Part shown: one piece after another, positions 19,432-28,404 of the stretch | Layout of the letters: each line of letters begins with the position of its first letter | Position numbering within the stretch: position 1 is the stretch's first letter | NCBI RefSeq assembly: GCF_016864555.1 | Contig: NZ_CP044011.1 | Coordinates: forward strand, 3,739,501-3,803,500 | Origin: Sinorhizobium sp. BG8 | GTDB taxonomy: Bacteria > Pseudomonadota > Alphaproteobacteria > Rhizobiales > Rhizobiaceae | DNA: 64,000 bases | Reading direction: 5' to 3' | The notes under the pieces: model-generated | What the model saw: only the letters and a program-made list of their open reading frames with translations | Databases searched by the model: none | Told to the model about the DNA's origin: nothing | Program-made: the position numbers and the translations under genes

Positions 19432-20568
19432 ATGGACAAGAGTGCTGCCGAGGCATCCGGGAAACGCGATCTCAGCGCCCTGACCGCGCAAGAGTGGTTT
19501 TTCGCCGTCAGCGCGATAACCGTCCTGATATTCTCGCTTTGGGGAAACCGGCTGCTCGAAGGTTTTTCGAACTTCGCATGGCTCGCGTTCGTGTTCCTGT
19601 GGCTGTTTGCGGTCGTGCTTGGATCCGCGCTTGCGGTCGTCCGTCATGCCGACCATCTCGCCACCAAGCTCGGCGAGCCCTATGGCACCATGGTGCTGAC
19701 CCTGTCGGTCACCACGATCGAGGTGCTCAGCATCACGGCGGTGGTCATGCACGGCAGCAACAACGTCACGCTCGTCCGCGATACGCTCTTTGCCGTGATC
19801 ATGATCATTCTCAACGGCATGGTCGGCCTTTCGCTGTTGATCGGCGGCTGGCGGCATCACGAACAGCAATACAACCTGCAGGGTGCCAATGCCTATCTGG
19901 GCGTGATAATTCCGCTTGCGGTGCTCAGCCTCGTGCTCCCCGAAATGTCCCAGTCCTCGGCAGGGCCGACGCTCGCCCGCGACGAGAAGATCTTCCTCGT
20001 GATCATCGCAAGCGGCCTCTATGTCGCCTTCCTAGCGCTCCAGACCGGCCGTCATCGCACCTATTTCATGCATGGCGACGATGTCGAGGAGAACGGTCAT
20101 CAAGTTCGCCCTGCAGGCCCCACATGGTGGCACGCTCTCATGATCCCCGCCTATATGGCGCCGGTGGTGTTTCTGGCCGAACAGCTTGCCCATCCGGTCG
20201 ACTATCTGATCGAAACGCTCGGTGTTCCCGTCGCACTCGGCGGCGTGCTCATGGCGCTCCTCGTCGCCACGCCAGAAGCGATCGGCGCCGTGAGGGCCGC
20301 CAGCGCAAACCATCTCCAGCGGTCGGTCAACATCTTCCTCGGCTCGGTTCTTTCGACGATCGGCCTCACCATTCCGGCGATGGTCGTAATCACGCATATG
20401 AACGGCATGGACATGGACCTGGGCGTCGAGAAGACCGACCTTTTGATGCTCCTGCTCACGCTCACCGTCAGTGTCGTCACGTTCTCGAGCGGGCGGACCA
20501 ATGTTCTGCAGGGTGCGGTCCACCTCATTCTCTTTGCGGCCTTCCTCCTGCTCATTTTCCAGAAATGA
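19432..20568 (+). CDS. CaCA-family cation/proton antiporter (ChaA/Y4hA-like)
   Basis: A 378-residue inner-membrane antiporter with about ten to eleven helices. The two inverted alpha-repeats of the Ca2+:cation antiporter superfamily are visible: GEPYGTMVLTLSVTTIEV near residue 83 and VATPEAIGAVRAA near 281, each with the ion-coordinating glutamate. It probably exports Ca2+ or Na+ in exchange for protons. It follows the decarboxylase gene by about 56 bases but shows no functional link to it. Confidence 0.87.
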   Translation: MDKSAAEASGKRDLSALTAQEWFFAVSAITVLIFSLWGNRLLEGFSNFAWLAFVFLWLFAVVLGSALAVVRHADHLATKLGEPYGTMVLTLSVTTIEVLSITAVVMHGSNNVTLVRDTLFAVIMIILNGMVGLSLLIGGWRHHEQQYNLQGANAYLGVIIPLAVLSLVLPEMSQSSAGPTLARDEKIFLVIIASGLYVAFLALQTGRHRTYFMHGDDVEENGHQVRPAGPTWWHALMIPAYMAPVVFLAEQLAHPVDYLIETLGVPVALGGVLMALLVATPEAIGAVRAASANHLQRSVNIFLGSVLSTIGLTIPAMVVITHMNGMDMDLGVEKTDLLMLLLTLTVSVVTFSSGRTNVLQGAVHLILFAAFLLLIFQK

Positions 20569-20763
20569 CGCGAGCCGCCGATTAACGGCGGCTGATCGTT
20601 CGGCCCGGGAGGGCTTGATTCTTCCTGCTCCCCTTGCGTCTCCGCACGAAAACGGGCAATCGCCGTTGCATGGAACGGCGACCCAGGTCGCCAAATAGCT
20701 GGAAGCGCGACGACCCCGTGGCATGAGGGCGCCGCCGCCAACCTCTCGGAGCCGCATCCGCAT

Positions 20764-22386
20764 ATGATACGCATCGAAAACATCAGCAAGCAGAACAGCC
20801 ATCGCATCCTCTTCATCGAGGCGACCGCGGCGCTCAACAGGGGTGAGAAGATCGGTCTGGTCGGTCCCAATGGGGCGGGCAAGACCACCCTCTTCCGTAT
20901 GATCACGCAGGAGGAACTCCCCGACGAGGGACAGGTGTCCGTCGATAAGGGCGTAACCATAGGCTACTTCAATCAGGACGTCGGCGAGATGGAAGGCCGC
21001 AGTGCGGTCGCCGAAGTGATGGACGGCGCGGGCCCCGTGAGCATCGTTGCCGCCGAGCTTCGCGAGCTCGAGGCCGCCATGTCCGACCCGGACCAGGCCG
21101 ACAGCATGGACGAGATCATCGAACGCTACGGTGAGGTGCAGGCACGCTTCGAGGAGTTGGACGGATATGCTCTCGATGGACGGGCACGCGAGGTTCTGGC
21201 AGGCCTGAGCTTCAGCCAGGCGATGATGGACGGCGACGTTGGCGCGCTTTCCGGCGGCTGGAAGATGCGGGTGGCACTTGCTCGCATCCTCCTCATGCGC
21301 CCCGACGTGATGCTGCTCGACGAACCGAGCAACCACCTCGATCTGGAGAGCCTGATCTGGCTGGAGGAGTTCCTGAAGGGCTACGAGGGAGCACTGCTGA
21401 TGACCTCGCACGACCGCGAGTTCATGAACCGCATTGTCGGCAAGGTGATCGAAATCGACGGCGGATCACTCACCACCTATTCCGGCGACTACGAGTTCTA
21501 CGAGCAGCAGCGCGCCCAGAACGAGAAGCAGCAGCAGGCGCAGTTCGAACGCCAGCAAGCCATGCTCGCAAAGGAGATCAAGTTCATCGAGCGGTTCAAG
21601 GCGCGCGCTTCGCATGCGGCGCAGGTGCAGAGCCGGGTGAAGAAGCTGGAGAAGATCGATCGGGTGGAGCCACCCAAGCGCCGCCAATCGGTGGCGTTCG
21701 AGTTCCGGCCGGCGCCACGATCCGGCGAAGACGTCATCAGCCTGAAGAACGTGCACAAGAGCTATGGCGAGCGCAGCATATACGAGGGGTTCGACTTCAT
21801 GGTGCGCCGCCGAGAGCGCTGGTGCATCATGGGCATCAACGGTGCAGGCAAGTCCACGCTTCTGAAACTGGTGGCCGGTTCCGCCGAACCTGATCTGGGC
21901 AGCGTGGCGCTCGGCGCAAGCGTGAAGATGGGGTATTTCGCTCAACACGCGATGGATCTGCTCGACGGCGAACGCACCGTGTTCCAGACACTGGAAGACA
22001 AATTCCCCCAGGCAGGACAGGGTCCGCTTCGCGCCCTTGCGGGATGTTTCGGCTTCTCCGGCGACGACGTGGAGAAGAAGTGCCGGGTGTTGTCGGGCGG
22101 CGAAAAGGCCCGGCTCGTCATGGCGATCATGCTTTTCGACCCGCCGAACCTTCTGGTTCTGGACGAACCGACGAACCACCTGGACCTGGACACGAAGGAA
22201 ATGCTCATCAAGGCGCTCTCCGAATACGAGGGCACGATGCTGTTCGTTTCGCACGATCGGCATTTCCTCGCGGCGCTATCCAATCGGGTGCTCGAACTGA
22301 CACCCGAAGGCGTTCACCAATACGGCGGGGGCTATACCGAGTATGTCGCTCGCACTGGCCAGGAAGCCCCCGGCCTGCGGAGCTGA
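20764..22386 (+). CDS. ABC-F family ribosome-associated ATPase
   Basis: A 540-residue soluble protein with two ABC ATPase domains and no membrane segment, as in ABC-F translation factors acting at the ribosomal E site. Domain 1 has Walker A GPNGAGKTT (about 35), signature LSGGWKMRVALARIL, and Walker B LLLDEPSNHLDLESL. The interdomain linker (about 240-300) is Gln/Glu/Lys rich (EQQRAQNEKQQQAQ). Domain 2 has GINGAGKST, LSGGEKARLVMAIM and LVLDEPTNHLDLDTK. Both H-loops are present (TSHDREFM, VSHDRHFL). Subgroup assignment (EttA, Uup, YheS) is not attempted. Confidence 0.93.
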   Translation: MIRIENISKQNSHRILFIEATAALNRGEKIGLVGPNGAGKTTLFRMITQEELPDEGQVSVDKGVTIGYFNQDVGEMEGRSAVAEVMDGAGPVSIVAAELRELEAAMSDPDQADSMDEIIERYGEVQARFEELDGYALDGRAREVLAGLSFSQAMMDGDVGALSGGWKMRVALARILLMRPDVMLLDEPSNHLDLESLIWLEEFLKGYEGALLMTSHDREFMNRIVGKVIEIDGGSLTTYSGDYEFYEQQRAQNEKQQQAQFERQQAMLAKEIKFIERFKARASHAAQVQSRVKKLEKIDRVEPPKRRQSVAFEFRPAPRSGEDVISLKNVHKSYGERSIYEGFDFMVRRRERWCIMGINGAGKSTLLKLVAGSAEPDLGSVALGASVKMGYFAQHAMDLLDGERTVFQTLEDKFPQAGQGPLRALAGCFGFSGDDVEKKCRVLSGGEKARLVMAIMLFDPPNLLVLDEPTNHLDLDTKEMLIKALSEYEGTMLFVSHDRHFLAALSNRVLELTPEGVHQYGGGYTEYVARTGQEAPGLRS

Positions 22387-22392
22387 CGGAGA

Positions 22393-22599
22393 CTACCGGA
22401 CGAGCTCGGGGGTGAACCCCAACTGACACATGTCGACTCGCGCCACAACGGCGCGGGTGGCTATCCGGAACCGATCGCTGCCGTTGGTGTACGACGCGAA
22501 GATCTTTCCATCCGAGTCGCAGGACGCCGCTCGGCATCGCAATTCCCACTTTTCGAAATCTGGTCGCGGCACGAACCCCGTGTCGCTGGCTGCAATCAT
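22393..22599 (-). CDS. Possible small hypothetical protein, 68 aa
   Basis: A 68-residue ORF in an otherwise empty interval, with protein-like composition (FEKWELRCRAASCDSDGKIF, then SYTNGSDRFRIATRAVVARV) and four cysteines. No family is recognised. A second short frame on the same strand ends with TGA at 22606, four bases before this ATG (ending WLVVSPVDI), and a TTG-started frame further upstream (MAEKICDGEPGL at 22834) reads sensibly for about 55 residues. This could be a pair of tiny genes or the remains of one frameshifted gene. Confidence 0.3.
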   Translation of the reverse strand: MIAASDTGFVPRPDFEKWELRCRAASCDSDGKIFASYTNGSDRFRIATRAVVARVDMCQLGFTPELVR

Positions 22600-22961
22600 G
22601 GCAGTTCAGATATCGACGGGCGAGACGACAAGCCAGTGCTCGGTAACGCGAAAGACTCCGCGAACGCCGAAATCTGAAGTGAATCGCAGCAAGCTGGCAC
22701 ACACCGCTCGCCCCGATCTTCGTCTGGATACGAAGCTCCTGCTGCTTGCAGCCCCACTCCCACGGCAATCCTGAAAAGAAAACGACAGGCAGAAACGGCA
22801 GTCCCGGCTCACCGTCACAGATTTTTTCGGCCAAACGGTCCGGACAGAAAGTCCGTTTCTGCTCAAAGGCTTGCGTGCCACTGGCGACCGCGTCCGAACA
22901 CGCGGCGACACCGAAATCGGCCTGTCAACGAAAATCAAAGTTGACAGCCGTCAGATTACGA

Positions 22962-22998
22962 GTCCAATATAAACATACAACGTCTTCTAATGTTGGAC
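22962..22998 (+). promoter_or_regulatory. Interrupted inverted repeat upstream of the IclR gene, candidate operator
   Basis: GTCCAATAT at 22962-22970 and ATGTTGGAC at 22990-22998 form an inverted repeat with eight of nine bases paired and a 19-base centre. It overlaps the candidate -10 region and lies just before the preferred IclR start at 23020. Autoregulation is common in IclR proteins; the assignment is positional. Confidence 0.35.
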
Positions 22999-23019
22999 AA
23001 GAGGGAGGTCAAGCAAAAA

Positions 23020-23739
23020 ATGGCGGTGCGCCCACTCACATCGGTGTTGAAGACCCTTGCCGCCTTCGATTGCGTTGCCGCAGCTGCGGAGCCGCTTCGT
23101 CTGGCCGACATTGCCCGCCAGCTCGGCGAGGCGCGTGGCGCAGCCCATCAGCGGCTCGTCACCCTCATCGAAGCGGGCTGGCTGGAACAGACGCAGGACG
23201 GTCGTTACCGCCTGAGCCTGCGCGTCGTCAGCCATGCGGCGATGGCGCTCGAGCAGTCCAATCTCGGCGCCCGGTTTGCCGGGGTGCTGGAGGAGATGGT
23301 CACGCAGAGCGGCGAGACCGCTTCTCTTGCGATCCTGGACGGCAAGGACGCCGTCATCGTCCGCCGCGTCGAATCGCGCGGCGTGCTCAGAGCAGATCTC
23401 AAGGTGGGAGCGCACCTGCGTCTCGATCGCACCGCCTTCGGCCGTGTCCTCGTGTCCTATGCCCGTCCCGAGATCTACGATCGGCTGAAGGCGCAGGGCG
23501 TCAGCCTGCCCGATGAAGACACCATCGCGCACGTGCGAGAGCGGGGCTTTGCGATTTCCGAAGTCGAGGGACCGCGCACGGTATCGGCCGTCGCCGCGCC
23601 GCTCCTGGATGCCCAGGGCGAATGCATCGGTGCGCTCGCCCTTTCCGGCCCATTCACAGGTTTTGACACTGACAAGTGCGCCCAGATCGTCGTCGCTGCC
23701 GCGGCGGAGAGTTCGGGTCGTCTGCGAGGAGAACAATAG
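23020..23739 (+). CDS. IclR-family transcriptional regulator
   Basis: A 239-residue IclR regulator. A winged helix-turn-helix (about 8-65; LRLADIARQLGEARGAAHQR, LIEAGWLEQTQDGRYRLS) is followed by a GAF-like effector domain (RRVESRGVLRADLKVG, LDRTAFGRVLVSYA). The frame opens at ATG 22990, but ATG 23020 (MAVRPLTSVLK) has GGGAGG 11 bases upstream and matches the usual family start. It is immediately followed by the catabolic genes to 35.1 kb, all on the same strand, so it is their likely local regulator. Confidence 0.9.
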   Translation: MAVRPLTSVLKTLAAFDCVAAAAEPLRLADIARQLGEARGAAHQRLVTLIEAGWLEQTQDGRYRLSLRVVSHAAMALEQSNLGARFAGVLEEMVTQSGETASLAILDGKDAVIVRRVESRGVLRADLKVGAHLRLDRTAFGRVLVSYARPEIYDRLKAQGVSLPDEDTIAHVRERGFAISEVEGPRTVSAVAAPLLDAQGECIGALALSGPFTGFDTDKCAQIVVAAAAESSGRLRGEQ

Positions 23740-23740
23740 G

Positions 23741-25477
23741 ATGACCGCCCTGAAGAAACCCGCTCCGGAATCGGACGCATACCGCATCGCGCGGCTGATG
23801 CGCTCGCCCGGCGAGATGATGGAGCCCGCGCGGCTTGCCGCGATCCAGCCGTCCCGCATCAGCGCCTCGCGCGCCCTGATGAGCCGTGCAATTCGCCAGC
23901 GCTGGCAGATCCTGTGCAAGCGTTTCGACATCGATGAAAACGGCAACGGCGTCGCCGAATACCGTATCGAGATCGGCGGCTGGCGCTTCTCGTTTCCCGT
24001 CTATTCCTTCCAGCCCTCGCCGCACGGCCGGACCGGCCGCATCATCGGCCGCAGCTGGGACATGATGGGCGCGCTCGTCGAAGGCGACATGAGCCAGGAA
24101 GACTTCGAAACGACCCGCACGGAACTGCCCAAGCTCTACGAGGGCCGTGCGACGCCGGGCACCCTGATCTGGTGCCGCTCGAACCGCAGCGGCCGCTTCT
24201 TCGAAAGCGCGAAGCAGGCCTTGCAGGCGGGGCGGCAACCCGATGTCGCCGAACTGGCGCAGACCTGCTACCTCATGCGCAATACCGGCCTCGACGGCAA
24301 CGGCACGTTCGGCACGAAGACCTTCCTTGCCTACGAAGGCAACCACCCGCTCCGCTGGTCGCTCGCAGCCCAGATGCTGTGCGCCTACATGATGCGTGTC
24401 TTCGCGCAGGATCTCCTGCAGCATCTCGCCCGCCTCGGCGCACCGCAGGCCCCCGCAATGGCGATGGAGCTTCGCCGCTTTCTCGGCGTCGGAAATGGCT
24501 CCGCCCTCGGGCTTATGCTGTTCGTCAACAACCATCCACGGCTCATCGAGCGTTGGCTTTTCATTCGCGAAGAGGCAATCGCCCGCGCCAAGACGCTGAC
24601 ACCCGACGCAGACGGGTCCGAGATCGCCAGGCTGCTGGCACTCGTGGAAAAAGCGATCACCTTCCGCTCGCAGGACCGCGCCGCCTATGAAAACGTCACG
24701 CGATCCGACCTTCTGGCAGAGGAACTTCAGGTTGTTCGCCAAGCAGTGGCGAGCCTTCTTGAGCGCTGGCGGGCGGGTAGCCGCTTCGAAGCCGAACCGT
24801 TTGCCGAACTCGCAACTTCCCTCGAGGGTCGCATCCATGCCGAAGCGATGGAGACCCTCCATTCGCTGCTGATCGAGCTCGTTCCCGAAGAAGCGGATGC
24901 ACTCGTGGAAGGGCTGACCATCGACGAGGAACTGACCGGCCGCCCGGAAATGCCGGTGGGCCGCCTGCGCGAGGTCCTGCGCAACGACTATAGCTGGGCC
25001 TTCAAGCTCGATCTCGATGTCGAGCCGAGCAAGCGCTACGTCTGGTACAAGTCGATGACTGCCGAGGAGCCGCGTCGCGGCCCGGCCGCAGAGGTCGGCG
25101 AAGACGTCGTCAATCTCGGCCTCGACCTGCCGCGGCTGGTGGTCGCCCTCGATCGCGACCTTGCCGCCGCCGACCCGGAGCTCAGCACGGCGCGCTTCCT
25201 GATCGCCCATCCCCAGCACCGGGCGATCGTCACCCGCGTCCAGGCGCTTGCCGGCACCAGCCTGCATTCGCCGCACGCCGACATCATGAGCGAGGCGTTC
25301 ACGCCCGCCCACATCACCCGTCTCCTCAATGTCGGCATCCACGGCATCGACAAGACACGCGATTTCCTCGACCGCAATTTGCGCGGCGTCCTGTTCCACG
25401 GCGCTCCCACACCGGAAGACATCGCCACCGGAAACGCCGACGACCTGTGGTTCTATCCTGCGGAGCCGAGCCTATGA
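23741..25477 (+). CDS. Uncharacterised 578-aa soluble protein
   Basis: I do not recognise this family. The protein appears cytoplasmic, with no signal peptide or long hydrophobic helix. Striking conserved-looking segments are MRNTGLDGNGTFGTKTF (near 177), FLGVGNGSALGLMLFVNNHP (near 247) and a charged helical C-terminal half (VEPSKRYVWYKSMTAEEPRR). The glycine/asparagine-rich segments suggest a ligand-binding or catalytic site. It starts one base after the IclR stop and overlaps the DUF3726 gene by four bases (ATGA), so the two are translated together. It is a good target for finding the pathway's first enzyme. Confidence 0.75.
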   Translation: MTALKKPAPESDAYRIARLMRSPGEMMEPARLAAIQPSRISASRALMSRAIRQRWQILCKRFDIDENGNGVAEYRIEIGGWRFSFPVYSFQPSPHGRTGRIIGRSWDMMGALVEGDMSQEDFETTRTELPKLYEGRATPGTLIWCRSNRSGRFFESAKQALQAGRQPDVAELAQTCYLMRNTGLDGNGTFGTKTFLAYEGNHPLRWSLAAQMLCAYMMRVFAQDLLQHLARLGAPQAPAMAMELRRFLGVGNGSALGLMLFVNNHPRLIERWLFIREEAIARAKTLTPDADGSEIARLLALVEKAITFRSQDRAAYENVTRSDLLAEELQVVRQAVASLLERWRAGSRFEAEPFAELATSLEGRIHAEAMETLHSLLIELVPEEADALVEGLTIDEELTGRPEMPVGRLREVLRNDYSWAFKLDLDVEPSKRYVWYKSMTAEEPRRGPAAEVGEDVVNLGLDLPRLVVALDRDLAAADPELSTARFLIAHPQHRAIVTRVQALAGTSLHSPHADIMSEAFTPAHITRLLNVGIHGIDKTRDFLDRNLRGVLFHGAPTPEDIATGNADDLWFYPAEPSL

Positions 25478-26199
25478 GTTCATGCCAGACCAACCTCCCC
25501 TCGACCCTGACCGTCAGCCTGCGCGAGATGCGCATGGTTCTTGAGCGGCTCATGCAGGTCACGCGCGTCGAGCCGGGGCTTGTCCCGTCGCTTCGGGATT
25601 GCGCGCTGTTCTCGGCAGCGCTCGGCCTTGGCGGCTTCGCGCGGCTGTCGGACAACCTCGAGGCGGTGAAGGTTGCCGATCCTCATGCGATAAAGCTGGC
25701 CGCCACCGATCGGCCGGTTATCGACTGCGCCCGCCAGCACGCCTGGATAGCCGTGGATGCAGCCCTCGAACTGGCAATCGAAACCCTGCGCACCGGGGGC
25801 AATGGGGCCGTCGAGGTCAAGAACGCCACCGCGATAGGCGAACTGAAGGTCGCCGAAGCTTTGGCGCAACGCTTCGGGCTCAAGGCCACCGTCACGATCG
25901 ACGAAACGGCCGGCACGGCCTTGATCGTCGTCGCGCCGGCGACCGATGCCGCCGACATCGGCATTCTCGGCCGAATTCGCCGCGAAGGGCTCGTGGTCGA
26001 TGCCGGATTGTGGTGGCAGCTGTTCCACCAGTCCGCGGAAGCGCTCGCACCGGACTCCTACATGTCTCGTCGTCACGCCGGCCCGATCATCGTGGAGGCC
26101 GACGGCAAGGTCATTGGCCGGCAGGATGAGGACGAGACCGACCTGTCGTTGCTCCTAGCCGACGCCCCCAGGGGCGAGACCGCGTCAACAAATCACTGA
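25474..26199 (+). CDS. DUF3726-family protein
   Basis: A 241-residue protein resembling DUF3726 family members of unknown function, found in alphaproteobacterial catabolic operons. Features: TVSLREMRMVLERLMQVTRV near the start, a DCALFSAALGLGGFARL segment, and a central alternating segment (GAVEVKNATAIGELKVAEAL). No catalytic motif is evident. The ATG overlaps the previous stop, which ties it to the 578-residue protein, possibly as a two-component enzyme. It ends just before the dipeptidase gene. Confidence 0.7.
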   Translation: MSSCQTNLPSTLTVSLREMRMVLERLMQVTRVEPGLVPSLRDCALFSAALGLGGFARLSDNLEAVKVADPHAIKLAATDRPVIDCARQHAWIAVDAALELAIETLRTGGNGAVEVKNATAIGELKVAEALAQRFGLKATVTIDETAGTALIVVAPATDAADIGILGRIRREGLVVDAGLWWQLFHQSAEALAPDSYMSRRHAGPIIVEADGKVIGRQDEDETDLSLLLADAPRGETASTNH

Positions 26200-26210
26200 A
26201 CGGAACGACC

Positions 26211-27182
26211 ATGATCATCGATGCTCTTCAATGCGGCCACTTCAACCGGGAGTCTTTCGAAGCGCTCAAGCGCGGCGGCTACAGCGCCGTCACGCCGACC
26301 CTCGGTTTCTGGGAAGGAACCATGGAATCGCTGGATTCCCTGGCCCGCTGGCGCGACATGGAGCGTGACAACGCCGACCTCATCCTGATCGCCAAGACCG
26401 CCGCGGACATCGAGCGTGCCGAACGCGAAGGCAAGCTTGCCATCGTGTTGGGTTACCAGAACTCCAACCTCTTCGAGGACCGCATAGCCTTCATCGAGTT
26501 CTTCGCCGAGCTCGGCGTCCGCGTAGTCCAGCTCACCTACAACAACCAGAACGAACTCGGCGGCTCCTGCTACGAGGAAAACGACAGCGGTCTCGCCCGT
26601 TTCGGAAAGGATGTCGTGCGCGAGATGAACCGCGTGGGCATGCTTGTCGACCTTTCGCATGTCGGCGACAGGACGACGCTCGATGCGATCGAGTGGTCGG
26701 AAAAGCCGGTCGCGATCACTCACGCCAACGCTGCTTCGCTGTTCGAGCACAAGCGCAACAAGTCGGACCGGGTGATCCGCGCGCTGGCTGAGCGCGGTGG
26801 TGTCATCGGCTGCGTCGCCTACCGTAACATCACTCCCGACAGCGCCTGCGCCACCGTCGACGGATGGTGCGAAATGGTCGCCCGGACCGTAGACATCGCC
26901 GGCATCGATCATGTCGGCATCGGCACCGACATCTCGCACAACCACACCCAGCGCGACTACGACTGGATGCGCAAGGGCCGCTGGACGCGCTCGGTTCAGT
27001 ACGGCGCCGGCTCGGCGGCAACGCCGGGCGCGGTTCCGAAGCCTGCCTGGCTGACCAAGCCGGACAGTCTCAAGGACGTGGCGCCGGCGCTGCTGCGTGT
27101 GGGCTTCAACCAGGCAGAGGCCAACAAGATCCTCCGCGACAACTGGCTTCGCCTCTATTCGGAGGTCTTCCGGACCGCCTGA
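26211..27182 (+). CDS. Renal-dipeptidase-like (peptidase M19) amidohydrolase, atypical N-terminal metal site
   Basis: A 323-residue amidohydrolase-fold protein of the M19 membrane dipeptidase family. Family segments are visible: LGYQNSNLFED with the bridging-acid region, LTYNNQNELGGSCYE, MNRVGMLVDLSHVGDRTTLD, the second histidine in ITHANAASL and GIGTDISH near the end. The usual N-terminal HxD metal pair is absent: the protein begins MIIDALQCGHFNRESFE. As I recall, PA5396 of Pseudomonas aeruginosa (IIDGLIIAKWNRELFE) lacks it likewise and belongs to betaine/carnitine-linked genes. A modified one-metal site or a different substrate is likely. Confidence 0.85.
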   Translation: MIIDALQCGHFNRESFEALKRGGYSAVTPTLGFWEGTMESLDSLARWRDMERDNADLILIAKTAADIERAEREGKLAIVLGYQNSNLFEDRIAFIEFFAELGVRVVQLTYNNQNELGGSCYEENDSGLARFGKDVVREMNRVGMLVDLSHVGDRTTLDAIEWSEKPVAITHANAASLFEHKRNKSDRVIRALAERGGVIGCVAYRNITPDSACATVDGWCEMVARTVDIAGIDHVGIGTDISHNHTQRDYDWMRKGRWTRSVQYGAGSAATPGAVPKPAWLTKPDSLKDVAPALLRVGFNQAEANKILRDNWLRLYSEVFRTA

Positions 27183-27291
27183 CTGATCCCGGAAATGCCG
27201 GAATCCAACGACAAGAAGGGCTGCCGTCATGACGACGAGCGGCCCCGGGAATAGCAAACAACCGACCGTTCGAGTGTAAGGAGAAAGACGG

Positions 27292-28365
27292 ATGGAAGAG
27301 TTTAAGAATGCATCGGCGACCCCCGTATCAAGGCGCGCCGTTCTGGGTGCCGGCCTGTTCGGAGCCGCGATGCTTGCATCCCCCTTCGTTCGGCGTGCAA
27401 GCGCCGAGGAAAATGTACTTTATGTCAATACATGGGGCGGCGACTGGGAGGCTTCGGTCAAGAAGTTCCTGTTCGACCCCTTTACCGCCGATACCGGGAT
27501 TGAGATCCGCACCGTCTCTCCGATTTCCTTCGCCAAGCTTGCCGCCCAGAAGACCACCGGAGTGTACGAGTTCGACGTGACGACGCTTGGCGTTGCGGAC
27601 GTTGCGCGGGCAAATGCCGCCGGCCTCCTCGAGGCGCTCGACGGCAAGGTCGACGCCTCCGTTCTCTGGGATGGCGCGATCTACGAGAACGGACTTGCCA
27701 CGCACGGTTTCGCCACGCAGATGGCCTACAACAAGACGAAGTATCCTGACGGGCTCAACACCTGGGCAGACTTCTTCAACGTCGAGAAATTCCCGGGCAA
27801 CCGGAGCCTGCAGCGCCATGCGGCACGCGTCCTCGCGATCGCGCTGCTGGCAGACGGCGTTGCCGCGGATCAGCTCTTCCCCTACGACCTCGACCGCGCC
27901 TTCGCCTCGCTCGACAAGATCAAGGCCGACGTCCGCGTCTGGTGGACCGCCGGACCGCAGGCTCGCCAGATCCTGACCGACGGCGAAGTCGACATGGCCG
28001 GCCTCTGGGACAGCGACGCGGCCGGGGCACGGGATGCGTCCAAGGAACCGATCGAAGTCGTCTGGGATCAGGCCGTCGTGGACAAGGCCTGCTGGATCGT
28101 TGCGAAGGATAGCCCGCGCGCGGAGAACGGCTTCAAGCTGATCAGCCATATCGGCCAGAACGCCGAGGGGCTCGCACAGTTCTGCATGGCAGACCAGAAC
28201 GGGCCGCTGAACCCGAAGTCGTTCGAGTTCATCCCTGCCGAAGTCGCCAGCAACATGCCGACCTATCCCGATCACCTCGCACGCGCCGTGATGCTGGATG
28301 GTGCGAAGCTGCTGCCCCAGCTCGACGAGCTGACAAGCCGCTTCGAAAGCTGGGTCGGCATCTGA
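27292..28365 (+). CDS. Polyamine-type (PotD/PotF-like) ABC substrate-binding protein, Tat-exported
   Basis: A 357-residue periplasmic binding protein. A twin-arginine signal (SRRAVLGAGLFGAAML, cleavage near RRASA-EE) is followed by the class I extracellular solute-binding fold (VLYVNTWGGDWEAS, FDVTTLGVADVARA, MAYNKTKYPDGLNTWADF). It belongs to the spermidine/putrescine-type cluster, whose members also bind GABA, opines and other amines. It heads the importer completed by the next three genes. A strong stem-loop follows its stop codon. Confidence 0.9.
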   Translation: MEEFKNASATPVSRRAVLGAGLFGAAMLASPFVRRASAEENVLYVNTWGGDWEASVKKFLFDPFTADTGIEIRTVSPISFAKLAAQKTTGVYEFDVTTLGVADVARANAAGLLEALDGKVDASVLWDGAIYENGLATHGFATQMAYNKTKYPDGLNTWADFFNVEKFPGNRSLQRHAARVLAIALLADGVAADQLFPYDLDRAFASLDKIKADVRVWWTAGPQARQILTDGEVDMAGLWDSDAAGARDASKEPIEVVWDQAVVDKACWIVAKDSPRAENGFKLISHIGQNAEGLAQFCMADQNGPLNPKSFEFIPAEVASNMPTYPDHLARAVMLDGAKLLPQLDELTSRFESWVGI

Positions 28366-28376
28366 CATTCGCCCTT

Positions 28377-28404
28377 CCGGTCCCGGACGCCGTTCCGGGA
28401 CCGG
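28377..28404 (+). promoter_or_regulatory. Stem-loop between binding-protein and permease genes
   Basis: A perfect inverted repeat, CCGGTCCCGGA / TCCGGGACCGG, with 11-base arms and a 6-base loop, begins 12 bases after the binding-protein stop. There is no T tract. Such hairpins between binding-protein and permease genes act as mRNA 3'-end stabilisers or partial terminators, giving more binding protein than permease. A second hairpin-like palindrome (GGCCCTCC...GGAGGGCC) follows near 28448-28468. Confidence 0.65.

Larger units (their letters stand above)
22387..23019. other. Intergenic interval between the ABC-F gene and the IclR gene
   Basis: About 630 bases without a well-supported gene. The left two thirds hold only the doubtful minus-strand ORFs noted at 22393-22834. 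The right end (22930-23019) turns AT-rich and carries the probable promoter of the IclR operon: TTGACA at 22941-22946 and TATAAA at 22968-22973, although the 21-base spacing is long for sigma-70. Confidence 0.4.

Noticed and set aside
20032-21411. A 459-codon minus-strand open frame across the antiporter/ABC-F junction
   Set aside because: It spans two well-supported opposite-strand genes and resembles nothing known.
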